A stretch of DNA of 64,000 nt from Sepioteuthis lessoniana (GCA_963585895.1 OY757939.1:56439150-56503149), one strand, 5' to 3'; counted from the first letter of the stretch, positions 10,696 through 22,439 are shown. Notes: generated by a model not told the origin, from the letters alone. Made by a program: numbers and translations.

Positions 10696-12048
10696 CCATC
10701 AATATAAGCAAATGATGTTCAAGGAGGTGGTGAAGAATTATAAGAAAGCACCACCTGATCTCGAAAAAGAGTTGAATAGCGAGGCAAAAATGTTGGTGCA
10801 TAGACTAGGTATTGTAGATAGAGTGGAAAAATTCAATACCAAGGATCAAGGACCACAAAAGTGATTTTAAGACTAATCCTGAATGTAGGCTTATTAACCC
10901 GGCCAAAACACAGATAGGTTGGGTTAGTAAAATAATCGTCCAAGAAATATGTGATTCGCTTAGGCTGGCATTAAATATCAACCAGTGCCGGAGCACAAAA
11001 GATTGTATTAAGTGGTTTGAGGAATACGAAAAGAATGATAGGTGCTCCTTTATCAAATATGATATTAAGGATTTTTATCCTTCGATAACCGAAAGGACAC
11101 TGGATAGAGCGTTAGATTTGGCTAAGGAATATATGGTGATACCTTTAGATAAGATGGAGATAATTAAGCATTGTCGTAAAACATTGCTATACTATGAAGA
11201 TAGCATATGGATAAAAAAAGGGGAGGGTGGAAATTTCGATGTTTCAATTGGGGCATATGATGGGGCAGAAATTTTTGAGCTCGTCGGGTGTGTATTATTG
11301 TATAGTATTAATAAGATTATGGACCCAAGTAGCCATGGACTTTATCATAATGACGGCTTGATTATCGTGGATAAAAGTACACCGAAGAAGTGTGATGGTA
11401 TTAGAAAAAGATTGTATAAGCTGCTTGATGAGTTTGGATTTAGGTTAGATATAAGGACGGACCTAAAAATTATCGATTATCTTGATGTTATTTTAAACTT
11501 ATATAGTGGAACTGTATTTCCGTTTAGAAAAAGGAACCAGGATCTGCGTTATGTGAATAGGGGATCTAATCACCCAACACATCCTACATGTACCTAAGGG
11601 AATAGAGCATAGGTTATCAAATAACTCCTCCAACAAGGAAATTTTTGAACGAAACAAGCAGGAATATGAGGAAGCTTAGAAGAAGGACGGATATAGGATC
11701 AATTTAGAATATCGGGATAGGGAGGAAAGTAATAAGCAAAAAAGGAGAAATAGACCTAGGAAAATTTTATGGTTTAATCCCCATTATAACATGGAGGTAG
11801 TCAATAACTTAGGGAAAGAATTCTTTAAGTTATTAAAAAGAAATTTCCCTAGTGGGAGCCCGTTACATAAGATATTTAATAAGAATTGTGTTAAATTAAG
11901 TTATAGTTACGTGCCAAACATCAATGGCATAATAAACAGGAGCAATATAGCTAAATTAAATAAGGAGAAAAATAAGGTGATTGCTAAATGTAACTGTAGG
12001 GATAAGGTTCGATGTTCCCTGGAAGGCAAATGTAAGTAAGAATGTGTA

Positions 12049-12420
12049 GTGTATAAAGTGGAAGTATATAGTGATCCGAATAATAAGAGAAACAAAAAGA
12101 TATACTTTGGGTCGACGCCAGGGGATTTTAAGACTAGGTACTATAACCATAAAACGAGATTCTCACACGAGAAGTATAGGCATAGTACTACATTATCTAG
12201 TTATGTGTGGGAGCTCAAGGATAACAAAGGGATAGATCCTATAATGAAATGGGAAGTAATAAAGAAATGCCGTAAATATAGGGCTGGGGATAGAAGTTGT
12301 CGGCTTTGCATGGAGGAGAAACTAGCAATAGCATCTTGTAAAAGTAGGGATATGTTAAACCAAAGATCGGAGGTGTTAAATAGTTGTAGACACAAAAGGG
12401 CGTGGTTGCTCTATAATTAG
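12049..12420 (+). pseudogene. GIY-YIG nuclease domain of the Penelope-like element
   Basis: The last 123 codons remain open. IYFGSTPGDFKTRYYNH is the YIG-plus-arginine segment (YFG here), followed by SSYVWELKDNKG, WEVIKKC and CRLCMEEKLAI. In active members this domain nicks target DNA. Only the stop at 12,037 separates it from the RT portion. Confidence 0.9.
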
Positions 12421-12555
12421 GGATAGGTTTCAGAGTTTGTTTTTTTTTTAAATAAAAGTAAGGTTTATTTATTTATTTATTATTTTTTTGTTATGCAAAT
12501 TCTAAGCTAGGTGGGTCGTTGGTGAATATAAGACGGCGATTTCTCTTTTAGAATT

Positions 12556-12616
12556 AGTCGAAGTTAGGCTTCCTGATGATCCGATAAGGTAAAGCTTTAG
12601 TAGAAGATTTTCGACT
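12556..12616 (+). ncRNA. Degenerate hammerhead ribozyme 3' of the Penelope ORF
   Basis: CTGATGA at 12,573-12,579, stem II CC/GG with loop GATAA, and GCTTTAGTA resembling stem III. Stem I keeps CTTC/GAAG (12,569-12,572 with 12,603-12,606) and an outer AGTCGAA/TTCGACT (12,556-12,562 with 12,610-12,616). The core GAAA reads AAAG at 12,591-12,594, so the invariant G12 is lost and the closing pair of stem II is a T-T mismatch. Probably inactive. Confidence 0.7.
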
Positions 12617-12627
12617 CGCGATTTAAG

Positions 12628-12635
<8 letters not shown>

Positions 12636-12674
<39 letters not shown>

Positions 12675-12890
12675 TAATGAGTAATATTTGGTCTAGTTAA
12701 ACCGGAGATGAGAGTAATTCCATCAGGACAAGAAAACTATTCAAGAATGAACATTTAAATTTATTTTATCCATAGGATCTGATCAATTCCTGTTAAATTT
12801 TTTCGTGTTTTTGAATTTTTCAAAAACGCGTAACAGGATGGAAATAAATTTATTATCCCAATGTGACCGGTTTGTTGTTTTTCTTAAAGC

Positions 12891-12923
<33 letters not shown>

Positions 12924-12951
12924 AGTTTGCTATATATATATATATATATAT
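12636..12951. repeat. Three (TA)n tracts around unassigned sequence
   Basis: TA tracts at about 12,636-12,672, 12,891-12,916 and 12,931-12,952. The sequence between holds no recognised gene. Confidence 0.95.
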
Positions 12952-13036
12952 ATGATGCATACGTGTGTGTGTGCGATCGCGTATGTATGCGTATATTTGT
13001 TGTTGTTGTGTGTGTGTATGTATGTGTCTATGTGTT

Positions 13037-13254
13037 TGTATAGTAATATTACAGGGGTTGGGTGTTGGAATAATAACTCGAATCGTAACTTACAATGGAA
13101 AGGGTTTATTCTCCAACACGTAGAAACATGTGTTAACAGAGGTATATTGCTCGCTCGTCTCATTAGTAAGGCAGGCCACCCGGCCATGTCAATGCTCATA
13201 TTCAAAAAGAATAGTCCATTCTATTCAGAGGGGTATCGTCTCTTCTCTATAACA
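13037..13254 (-). mobile_element. Possible short LTR-like element
   Basis: The ends read TGTATAG and CTATAACA, and the minus strand has AATAAA in GGAGAATAAACCC. There is no matching target duplication and no second copy in the window, so this is tentative. Confidence 0.3.
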
Positions 13255-13443
13255 GTTTGTTTGTTTGTGTGTGAGTGTGATGGAAATTCTGAAGAATTCT
13301 AGAAAAGTCATGAAAAGATGGAATCACCAAATCTGAAAATCCTTCTGCTAAAGTTTTTCAAGAACTGAATTTTTTTTACTCTCGAAACAAATTTGGCGAA
13401 TTGAGCCTCTGTGTTGAACATCCATTTTCTTGAAAACGTATTG

Positions 13444-13974
13444 TGTGACAATACCCCCTCCCCCCCCGTTACATCAACTTCTTCGAACCATTTCGATCTT
13501 GGCCGGTGATCATCTAGTGGTTCCGATAGGGTATCGCACATTTCTTCCAGGCAACAAGAGTGGGAGAAAAAGAACAAACGAACAATATGCTTGGGTTAAT
13601 TCAAGTGTAAGAAGGGTGATTCTGTGACACTGTGCATTCCTTTGTGCATATGTAGACTCACGCTAGTGCGGATTTCTAGCAAAATTTCTACTAAGCGACA
13701 AGGAATGCCAACCCATCTTGACCGGTCTTCCCTCACTGCTGCTGGACTTTATCTCATCCGACTGGTCTCTCTGCTGTGCAGTGTCGACTCCATCTGCCAC
13801 CCTGCATCTCCCGTCGCCAACTGCTTCCTCTGGGGTCCTTCTTCCAACTTCTACTCGCGTTTCCTTTCCCACTTCCGGTCACGTTGAGATCTCGAGTCCA
13901 AAACCTTTGTCTGGTTTCGTGCCAAAACAGACAAAGGAATCGTCTGCTTGGCGGACCACCTACATAGTCTCACA
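13444..13974. mobile_element. Solo LTR, family L2 copy 1
   Basis: 531 bp from TGTGACA to TCTCACA, flanked by exact 4-bp ATTG duplications (13,440-13,443 and 13,975-13,978). It aligns along its whole length with 24,136-24,682. No internal retroviral-type sequence adjoins it, which fits LTR-LTR recombination. Short frames within are incidental. Confidence 0.85.
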
Positions 13975-14227
13975 ATTGAGTAGAACAGTCACTCAATATA
14001 CGATCTTCTAAATTCGATATCAAAAAATGGCTCAAAGACATCAGCCCAAGAATCCTTTGTTTAGTGTTTTTCTTTAGAGTCTGGACATTGCTAACGTCCT
14101 GCTTTGAACAGATGCCCCCTCGCTTCCTTTATTTACTTTGAAACAATTTCTGCAAATGAAAAAAAAAAAAAAATTAAAAAGCTAAAAAAGAACAATTAAA
14201 GTTGTATTCTTGTTTTGTTTTTTAAAC

Positions 14228-14345
14228 GCTTCGGCCGGTGTTAATGGTTAGCAAGCGAGACTAGCAAACCTTTACGTATGAGTTCGAGTCTCATTTGGTG
14301 CCCCATTCATATAGCCTTCTGCCACATTTAATCAAAATCTTAGAA
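14228..14345 (+). mobile_element. tRNA-derived SINE S3 head
   Basis: GTGTTAATGGTTAGCAAGCG (A-box region) and GAGTTCGAGTCTCAT (B box), then GGTGCCCCATTCATA. Similar to 17,400-17,513 on the other strand and to the tandem tRNA-like array at 7.6-8.4 kb. Confidence 0.75.
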
Positions 14346-14364
14346 TATTACGACTTGTTTTGTT

Positions 14365-14575
14365 TTCAATTGGTTTAGTTTCTTTGTTTGATGGCATATC
14401 AACCTTTGAAGGTTATATAATGACAAAACTTTGTCGAAGAATAGTAGCGGTACTATTTATCTCAAATGTAGGGGGTAAAGGGGTTCATACTTTTCTCAAG
14501 AGTATTTGTCATAACATATTAACTTACTATGTCACTGTCCAGCATGTTAGTCATAATGCCACGCTGAGTCCTGTT
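14365..14575 (-). mobile_element. tRNA-derived SINE S2, diverged
   Basis: Reverse-complement tail GATGGCATATCAACC near 14,391, then body and degraded head ending near GTCCAGCATG. A fragment of the S1 3' end follows at 14,633-14,675. Confidence 0.7.
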
Positions 14576-14744
14576 TTGTTTTTGAGGCTTTGTTAAGTTT
14601 TACACCAAAAAGATTTGTTAGGGGATTTATTCATATTTACTAACCCCTCCACTCGGGCAGGATATGACACAATAGGGGATTTATTTATTCATTTTATTTT
14701 TACTAAAACTCACTCAAAGCAAGACCAAATTGACAACAAGTGAA

Positions 14745-15330
14745 TCTCCGTTGGTTGGTTGGTTTATTGGGTTTTATGGCATATCAACCTTTGTAGGTTA
14801 TTTAATGCCAAATCCATTTTTATGTAAATAATCTGTTATTTTTAAAACAATTCAGTTTAGCATAAGTACACAGTTTAATTATCAAAAACATTTCTATTTC
14901 AGACTATTCAAGCAGTTATATGTAACAATTCAGTTAAGTGTAAATACAGTTTTAATGTCGAAAAACAGTTCTATATGAAATAATTCAGTTAAACATAAGC
15001 ACGCAGTTTAAACGTAAGTACGGTTTAATTGTCAAAAACATTTCTATTTCAAGCTATTCAGTTTATTAAAACAATTCAGTTTAGCATTAGTATGCTGTTA
15101 GTTCTATTTAACCCATAGATAGGGCCCTATCAGGTGCTACCACTCCGGGGCAGAGTGAACCTGGGAGCGATGGCAATAAAGGGGTACTCCGCATTCCCCC
15201 AAACTCCAGCACTGCTGGAACCTCACCATCAGATTGTTTAGTGTCATATTATCAGGACACTCGTTGGGGAGGGGTCTTACCCCTCTGCAGAGAAGCAGTC
15301 GGTGTATTCTACAGCCCCAGCCGACTGAGC
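14745..15330 (-). repeat. MR-A modular repeat
   Basis: The tail hairpin at about 14,765-14,815 is followed by 50-60-bp sub-repeats with CAATTCAGTTTAGCATAAGT, then the core at 15,110-15,325 including TAGGGCCCTATC and the CAGCCGACTG head. Confidence 0.88.
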
Positions 15331-15495
15331 AAGTGAATCTCTGTGGTTCAGTGACTAACGTGCCGGACTGTGACATCGTGTTAAGCGAATTCGAATTCTA
15401 GTTGCGCTACTGCGTTCACGTTCCGACTAAAACCCTTGAGAAAGATATGAAATCCCTTATTTCCCACAACTATTGCCTAGATTGTACCATCCAAG
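15330..15495 (+). mobile_element. tRNA-derived SINE S2, 3'-truncated
   Basis: Head GTGGTTCAGTGACTAACGTG, then body, ending at GATTGTACCATCC without the hairpin tail. Confidence 0.65.
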
Positions 15496-15819
15496 TAAGA
15501 CAGGCAAGAAATGCTGGGTATTGGGATAATCCTCCAAACACTGTCCTTTTTCGTGTCAAGCTGACTTGCAATCTTTCGAACAGTCAACTATTGATCACCA
15601 TATGTTATATTTTGACCTTCGACCCAGCCCAAAAATGCTATTCCAAGGTGATGCACCGGAAGGAAGTAACACATTCCAATGGCCAGTAATCGAAAGAGAT
15701 CGCGTGGGCGGATTAAGGCTTATAATATGGGACAAGGTGAAGGTCCCACGGTGCCAATACAGTGATGCACCGGAAGAGAGTGACCTGTGAACTGCATGAC
15801 AGTTAATTCCGCTTGATGA

Positions 15820-16220
15820 CGATTAAACATTCGATTTCAAAGATCCAGTGGGCGATCGTGTGGGCGTTGAATTATTATATAATTGAGTTGAGTTTGGGTG
15901 CCAAAGCAGTTGCCAGTAGAATTCCAGAGAGTTAGAGACGAGATGTGGTAAGGAAAGCCACACCAGGCCGATGGGGCTTGAAGCTCTGATGAGCTGGTGT
16001 CCAGGGAAGATGCTGATAAGATGCAGTAAAGAAATCCAGCATCCAGCAGTGGACACCAAGACCTCTGGTTGAGCATCTAAGAGAATAAGAAAGACACAAC
16101 GTGACGGTCATAAGTAGTGGAGGTCAAAATATGAAGTTTATGTTCGGTCTCCAGCACCCTCTCACATGCAACCCTTGAACAACCCTTTCGAACCCTTGCA
16201 ATAAAGTGAGAGGTAAAATA
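15820..16220 (+). mobile_element. LTR-like element, family L1, second copy
   Basis: TATATAA at 15,876-15,882 and AATAAA at 16,200-16,205 followed by GTGAGAGG, as in the 190-622 copy on the opposite strand. Shares the CAGCA...GGTCTCCA segments. Boundaries uncertain; a GTGATGCACCGGAAG repeat (15,648 and 15,761) lies upstream. Confidence 0.5.
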
Positions 16221-17140
16221 TGTTGTTAAAGAAGGCTTCCTGCGTTTTCCTTCCTGCTTCGTTTCTTCCTGCGTTTTTATCATGCGTCGTTTATTACTGC
16301 GTCTGTTACCATTGCGTCGGTATGTATCCAGTATATATGTGTATACAACATATACACCACCTGTTTTATCCACTTGATATTGAACTCAGTCCTGCTTACT
16401 GAACAACGTCCGCTCCTCAATGTATTCAAAAATAAAAATAATTCTAAGTTATTGTGTTGATTACACTCTAATTATTGGCGAGAAGAGACGTAACTAGCGA
16501 AACGGTTATGAATTCTAAAAGCCAATTTCAGATACTAGGTGAGTCTGAATCCGTTTTATTTCGTTCTAATGCCGTTAGGAAAGCATGAATCCATCTTTCC
16601 TTGGCTAACTATAGGCAAATAATAGGGTAGACTGGATGCTTGGTAATGATGTTTGAAATTGTAAAAGTTGGTAAAGCAAATATACTAAGAGAAGGAAAAG
16701 CCCCTGCATTCAACATCAGCGATACTGGTTGGTCAGTGATTATCTGTGTGTCTTACGTAGAAAACCTCATTTGGAGAGAAGAGTCTTACCCCCGCTGAAG
16801 CAGATACAGTCAGCGTAATTCATTCCTTGATATACAGTCTGATAGATATATAATGAGAGAATACGAATTTTACGAGCGCCGGGACACATATATGGATTCA
16901 GTTTTATATGCAGAATAACATAGAAATCAAAACCACATTATGCTAAAAATAAATTCCAATTTTCTCAATCAACAGTTAATACTACATAGTAAAATTCAGC
17001 CATTCAGGTTTATCTTTCAGCATAGTTCTCCTCGCGGTCGACCCTCATCTTAGACTGGTATTGCAGTGCCTGGATCCTATTGGTAAAAATGTTATCAATA
17101 GCAGATATGACATCAGCATATGAACCTTCCTGGCTATAAA
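16221..17140. other. Mostly unassigned; SINE and MR scraps
   Basis: An old S1 body fragment at about 16,565-16,680 and a minus-strand MR core head at about 16,770-16,830. The rest has no recognised gene. Confidence 0.4.
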
Positions 17141-17217
17141 CTTTTAAGTTCCATATATATAATCATAATTATATATATGGAACTTAAAAGCTTACTAAAT
17201 AATTATTTACTAAGCTT
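17141..17217. other. Perfect 23-bp hairpin plus adjoining near-palindrome
   Basis: 17,141-17,163 is the exact reverse complement of 17,168-17,190 around a CATA loop. Immediately after, 17,188-17,217 is a 30-bp palindrome with one mismatched pair, starting AAGCTTA and ending TAAGCTT. Confidence 0.9.
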
Positions 17218-17288
17218 TGCTTAGATTTTGGCACGAGGCTGGAAGTATGGCACACTCACTGAGACTCACTAATAATGGTCTGCTAACC

Positions 17289-17292
<4 letters not shown>

Positions 17293-17345
<53 letters not shown>
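17293..17345. repeat. (CA)n microsatellite
   Basis: Pure CA run; it follows a degraded S3-like fragment at 17,218-17,290. Confidence 0.97.
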
Positions 17346-17347
<2 letters not shown>

Positions 17348-17399
17348 TCTCTTTCTTTTTCTCTCTCTTTCTCTATCTCTCTATCTATCTGGTAATGTA

Positions 17400-17513
17400 C
17401 TAAACATTTTGTTTAGATATGGCGCAAGGTCGTATGAATGGGGCACCCAATGAGACTCGAACTCATTCGTGTAGATTTGCTAGTCTCGCTTGCTAACAGT
17501 TACACCCCACGAA
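17400..17513 (-). mobile_element. tRNA-derived SINE S3 head
   Basis: On minus: GGGGTGTAACTGTTAGCAAG, then GAGTTCGAGTCTCATTGGGT (B box), then GCCCCATTCATACG. A (CTTT)n tract follows at 17,516-17,582. Confidence 0.78.
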
Positions 17514-17534
17514 GTTTTTCTTTCTTTCTTTCAT

Positions 17535-17582
<48 letters not shown>

Positions 17583-17583
17583 G

Positions 17584-18009
17584 TATTCAAATGTGTAAAT
17601 AATAACAATGTATATTATCGATATGCAAAAGACAATCACTTACGAACGTTGCATAAAATAAAATACTCAGATGTCGGCAAAAGGAAAGTACAAAATCTAA
17701 AATAACTACATCACAGTCCCTTCCTCAGCTGTTGCTAGTTGTTTCAGCAGTTAAAAAAAAAAACAGTATAATCATCATACGGGGGTTGTTGGGAAGTAAA
17801 TTAAAAAAAATGAACTGTGAGATGAATCATTAAATACTGAAAATTATAGCTCAGTTCAGTAGAATAAGTTACTTCATGGCGCAGGACCGGATGTAGAAAG
17901 AATCTGTTTCCTGAAAAATGGGATCCCAGGAAAACAAATGGAGATCACTGAAATTGTGATAAGAACTTTGTTCCTAAAAGGATAAAATGGAGAAAGACTA
18001 AAGAGAGTG

Positions 18010-18050
<41 letters not shown>

Positions 18051-18069
18051 CCATGTCAAATGCATCTAT
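17584..18069. other. Unassigned; (TA)n at 18,013-18,048
   Basis: No family recognised apart from the microsatellite. Confidence 0.3.
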
Positions 18070-19335
18070 ACCAAAGGATTGGACTCCCAAAGAGTGTCCA
18101 GGATATACCACTAAGCAATCTGATGGTGAGTCTCCAGTCCTGGAGCTCTGGGAAATATAGACTACCTTTTCATTGCTCCTAGGTCCGCTCTGGTAGCAAC
18201 TGATAGGATCTTATCTATGGGTGAAATAGAATTACAACTGTGAGCATTCAACGGTGTGTAAGCAAATGACTGATGTCTCATTGAATTGTTTGTGGTACAT
18301 AGCAATACTTGGAACAATGAGTAATGTTGAATAGAATTATTAGGGTTAAATAACAATACCTGAAACTGTTTAATTGTGTGCTTTAATTGAATTATAGGTA
18401 TTACATTACTTGGAACGATTTGATTGTGCAAATGAATGAATAGTGTTGAATAGAATTATTAGTGTTAAATAGCAATACTTGTAATCACTTCACAGTCTCC
18501 AAACAAAAGATTTTGAATAGAATTATTAGAGTTAGATCGAAATGATTGAGACGATTTAAGTGTGTCGTAACAATAACAATACTTGTGTGCAAATGAAATA
18601 GTTCTAACTGATTTAAAAATGAAATTACTTACAAACTATTCACTTTACCAATCGTATATGTTTATCCATTTGAATGTGTGCAAACAAATGACTGATGTTA
18701 AATTGTTACATAATTGGGTGCATTTCACAGTATGCAAATTAATGAATAGTGTTAAATAGAATACTTAGTGTTAAATAGCAATACGTGTAACCACTTCAAT
18801 GTCTGCAAACAAAGAATTAATATTGAATAGAATTATCAGTGTTAGCAATAATTAATATTGAATAGAATTATCAGTGTTAGCAATGATTAATATTGAATAG
18901 AATTATCAGTGTTAGATAATAATACTTGCAACCGTTTAACGGTGTAGAAATAATAACAATACTAGTGTGAAAACTAATTAGTTGTAACTCATTTTCAAAT
19001 GAAATCACCTACAATCTATCCACTTACAAATCATATTTGTATATCCATTTAAATGTATGCAAACAAATGACTGATGTTACATTTTTACATACTTGAAAGC
19101 ATTTAACTGTGTGAAAACAAACGATTAGTTGTAAATATAATTATTAGTGTTAGATAGAAATACTTGAAACCATCTAACTGTGTTAAAAAATGAGCTCAGG
19201 CTCATTTAAAGATGTCATCTACAAAATATGTTTACAAATCATATATATTTAATATATAGTTATAAAGAGGATTTAGCATTAAATAACCTACAATGGTTAA
19301 CATGCCATAAAACCCAACCCATCAAAACCAAACCA
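18070..19335 (+). repeat. MR-A modular repeat, longest copy
   Basis: Core at about 18,100-18,240 (CTAAGCAATCTGATGGTGAG, GGTCCGCTCTGG, GATAGGATCTTATC), about a dozen sub-repeats on TACTTGAAACCATTTAACTG or TTGAATAGAATTATTAGTG, AT-rich linker at 19,240-19,260 and tail hairpin at about 19,270-19,310. Contains a local triplication of AATATTGAATAGAATTATCA at about 18,830-18,915. Confidence 0.88.
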
Positions 19336-19379
19336 TATATGATCACTTTCACTTTTCTTTTTTTCTTTTTTTTAGCTGA

Positions 19380-19886
19380 AAGTAAAACAGACCAAACCCA
19401 GTAGTGGAACAGCTGCTCCAGATGTCCGTCAGAAGTCTGCTTCTGCTGGTTAGTCATTATTTAAAATACTAATTAATAAAAAAAAAAGACTTTAAAAAGA
19501 AGCTAATCTTAGGTCGGTGAAAAAATTTTTTTCTGGTTTTTAACTATCCCATTTAAAGCAGTATAACATAGCTAAGAATAACGTTTGTTAATCGAAATAA
19601 GAACCGTAAGAATCTTTGAATAGATGCCAACAATAAACAAATCTATTTATTCCGGTAGCATAGATGTCTGCAATCTTGGAAACGATGGATTCTTTGAAGA
19701 CGTTTTTGAGCTAATGCTTGGTTGTTAAAGACTTTCACGGCAAAAGTGATGGCCGGTCGGAGGAAAGTTTGATCTGTAAGCTAGGTGAAGTAGAGTTTTA
19801 TAGTCAATTAGTTCAATTTCAGCAAAGTCATTCACGAGTCATGCAAGTCTGTTGTTTTTAATGACATATCAATCTTCATGCTGTTT
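19380..19886. other. Unassigned
   Basis: No repeat family or gene recognised. Confidence 0.3.
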
Positions 19887-20170
19887 TGAACAAATCCTGG
19901 AAGCAGCACCTTATAAAACAGTAGTTGCACGGCCACTTACCTTCCATCTGTCAAGCCATCTAAGTCAGACGTGTAAGACATGCTGGTCACTGCTGAGGAA
20001 GTAAGGGACAAACTTATAAGCAACTTTCTACATGGACACAACAGTTTTGGAAGAACAGAAAAAATTCATTTATTATGTCTGTGTGGATACTGGGTGTCGT
20101 CTAATGGACTTTCCAAGAGCGATGGCAGATAGAGACGGGTGGCGTGGGAGTGTTAACTTGATCTTGATGA
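19887..20170 (+). pseudogene. Ancient diverged relative of the LINE 3' end
   Basis: Frames with several stops read LNKSWKQH, LHGHLPSICQAI, VRRVRHAGHC and, after a shift, DTGCRLMDFPRAMADRDGW. This parallels LNKSWRQH, YGHLPPITKTI, RHAGHC and DTGCSPEDLPEAMNDREKW of the other copies. Divergence is much higher than among those, and it ends in a GATGATGAT remnant. Confidence 0.7.
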
Positions 20171-20440
20171 TGATTTTCCGGAAACTGGTTTCATTTTTTT
20201 GCTTAAGTTTCCATTAATCATTTTGAAATTTTTCGTTCGGAGATCACAGATATAATCACAAACCCTTAAGAATTGATAAATATTTCGAATAAATATTTAA
20301 TTTCCTAGACTTATAGGGTTAGCATTAAGCCACATTAAAAAAAGAAGAGTTTCTAAGCTTTTAATTCGTAAGCCTGTTTTTAGGCCGGGCGACCGTCGAG
20401 ATTAAATGAATTCCTTTCTTGGTTGCTCGACACCAGGGCA

Positions 20441-20505
<65 letters not shown>

Positions 20506-20899
20506 ATTTAAGCAAATATTGCCATGCATTCCAGTCTGTTTTTATCTATCTATCTATCTATTTCGATCTTTTTATATTTTAATGATAACAACCACAGTAT
20601 CTAAACAAAGAACTCCGTAGTCCAAGCAATTCTTGGGATAAAAATCGCCTCTTTACACATTGACTGAACACATGGGAAAGCACATGAATTAGGATCTTCT
20701 CAATGTCGTGATAAAAAACAAAACAAAACAAAATCAACAGTTCGAATTATCTATCGATATATTTTAGATATTTACTAAAGAAGAATATTTGTCAGAAGAT
20801 AAAAAAAATCATTAACGATTTTGAACCTGTTTTCCACGACATTTTTATGAGAATTGAGAAAGTTTGTAATTTCATTATGTAATTTAGTGACATACACCC
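20171..20899. other. Unassigned; (GA)n at 20,444-20,502
   Basis: No gene or repeat family recognised outside the GA run and a short TATC tract. Confidence 0.35.
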
Positions 20900-21235
20900 C
20901 TATCAGTGACTTGCCCAGTCGGATGGCGCGATAGAATACACCGACTGCATCTCTACTGAGACCCCTCCCCAATGAGTGTCCTGGTTATGACACTAAACAC
21001 TCTGGTGAGGTTCCAGTAATGCTGGAGCTTTAGGGAATGCGGAGTACCCCTTTATTGCCATCGCTCCTAGGTCCACTCTGGCTCGGAGTGGTAGCACCTG
21101 ATAGGGCCTTATATATGGGTCAAATAGAACTAAAATGTGTACTTATGCTATACTGAATTACTTGAAATAGAACTGTTTTGATATCTAAACTGCGTACTTA
21201 GGCTAAACTGAACTTATTGAAACAGAGCTGCCTTT
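20900..21235 (+). repeat. MR-A core with truncated sub-repeats
   Basis: Head GCCCAGTCGGATGGC and ATACACCGACTGCATCTC, full core to 21,120, two sub-repeats, no tail. Confidence 0.85.
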
Positions 21236-22110
21236 CTACTTCGTTCTCCTGGGACGAAATCTTTCCTGGTTTATATAATCTTCCGGAGGTCCGCGTAAGC
21301 CTCATGGTCCCACGTAAGCTTCGCGTTGCACATGGACACGCCTCTTGTCTAGCATGCCACCCACATAACTTTCGTGATACTTCTACTGAGGAATACCTGT
21401 GTCCTGTTTACTTAAAGAAATAGATGGGCATCCGGTGGACATCCTGTTATCTCACCCACGCAACTTATGCAGTATGTCAAAAGAATCTTCCTGTCGCTAT
21501 CCAACAGGATCACTGAATCTATATCCTACTTCGATAAATGTTACACTTAACAAGACTACTAGGCTTGATAACCCAGTCTTACTTACCAAATATTCCATAG
21601 TTTAGAAGAAAAAAAGGGTTCATGCCTTTCCTAGAGGCCTTGGAATGAAGTGTCTTCCAAACAGCCTCGTCCAGATTTTGAACTCGATTTGTCAAATACG
21701 ACAATAACGACAATATGACAATGAGAATATCATGATGGTCATTTTTCTGTGATAGCATCTCGTATATGACCTATATACAAAATTCTATGAACCATAAGAT
21801 CTCTGCTCATAACTTATTCGTCTCTGTCTCTGTCTCTTTTTTTTACGGTTGTAAGACAGAAAAACATTCGATGTTGATACTGACAAAAGTGTCAATACCA
21901 GACCAGCCAGGGTGGGATATGTTGTGACATCTTGCCAATTTGGGATAAACAGTATAACATTGACAAACGGAAAGTAAATTATCCAGACTGTTATTTTACC
22001 TTCGAAGTTTAGAATAGCATCGAAAAGTAATGCGATGACAGCAGTCCTAACGATGGTTGTGCAGGAACGAACGGCTGTTTGTTATTTTCTACGATAATCG
22101 AAATATGATG
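21236..22110. other. Unassigned; higher complexity, no gene recognised
   Basis: Short frames such as 21,217-21,423 have no recognisable motifs. A small S1-like scrap (ATAGTAGGGCAGACTG) lies just beyond at about 22,115-22,178. Confidence 0.3.
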
Positions 22111-22182
22111 CTTTCAGAGGCATGAATCCATCTCTTCTTTTCCTATCGATGGATAAATAGTAGGGCAGACTGACTCTTTATG

Positions 22183-22420
22183 TGTGTGGGGGGGGGACTG
22201 TGACAGTGACTAAAATGCTGGACAACGACATCTTATTGAGCAAATTCAAATTGCAGTCATGATTTACGTTCACTTTCGAACTAATACCATTGGAAAGATC
22301 ATGAACTCTTTTATTCCCCAGATATGCATTTAAAAGAACTACTAATGTTCTTCTACAAAGGCAGCTTTGGCATGAAATAACCCACGAGGTTTGATATGCC
22401 ATAAAACAAAGAAACCAAAT
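22183..22420 (+). mobile_element. tRNA-derived SINE S2
   Basis: Diverged head after a G-run, body, then tail hairpin GGCATGAAATAACCC...ATATGCCATAAAAC at about 22,370-22,405. Confidence 0.75.
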
Positions 22421-22439
22421 CAAAGCTATATTTATTGAT

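Larger units (their letters stand above)
10281..12420 (+). pseudogene. Penelope-like retroelement: reverse transcriptase plus GIY-YIG endonuclease, decayed
   Basis: A single Penelope-type ORF (telomerase-related reverse transcriptase joined to a GIY-YIG nuclease) is traceable throughout. The N-terminal helical region is at 10,281-10,480. After a nested LINE fragment it resumes at 10,696 (YKQMMFKEVVKNYKKAP), then RIKDHK and CRLINPAK (10,842-10,910), motif A KYDIKDFYPSI (about 11,057), motif B FDVSIGAYDGAE (about 11,238) and motif C LYHNDGL (about 11,340). A zinc-knuckle-like KCNCRDKVRCSLEGKC precedes the nuclease. Damage: frameshifts near 10,842 and 11,585, stops at 11,677-11,679 and 12,037-12,039, and motif C has HND where the family normally has RDD, replacing one catalytic aspartate. 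It is therefore dead. Flanks carry hammerhead and pLTR-like sequence. The family assignment is firm; subfamily (Neptune or Poseidon-like) is not determined. Confidence 0.93.
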
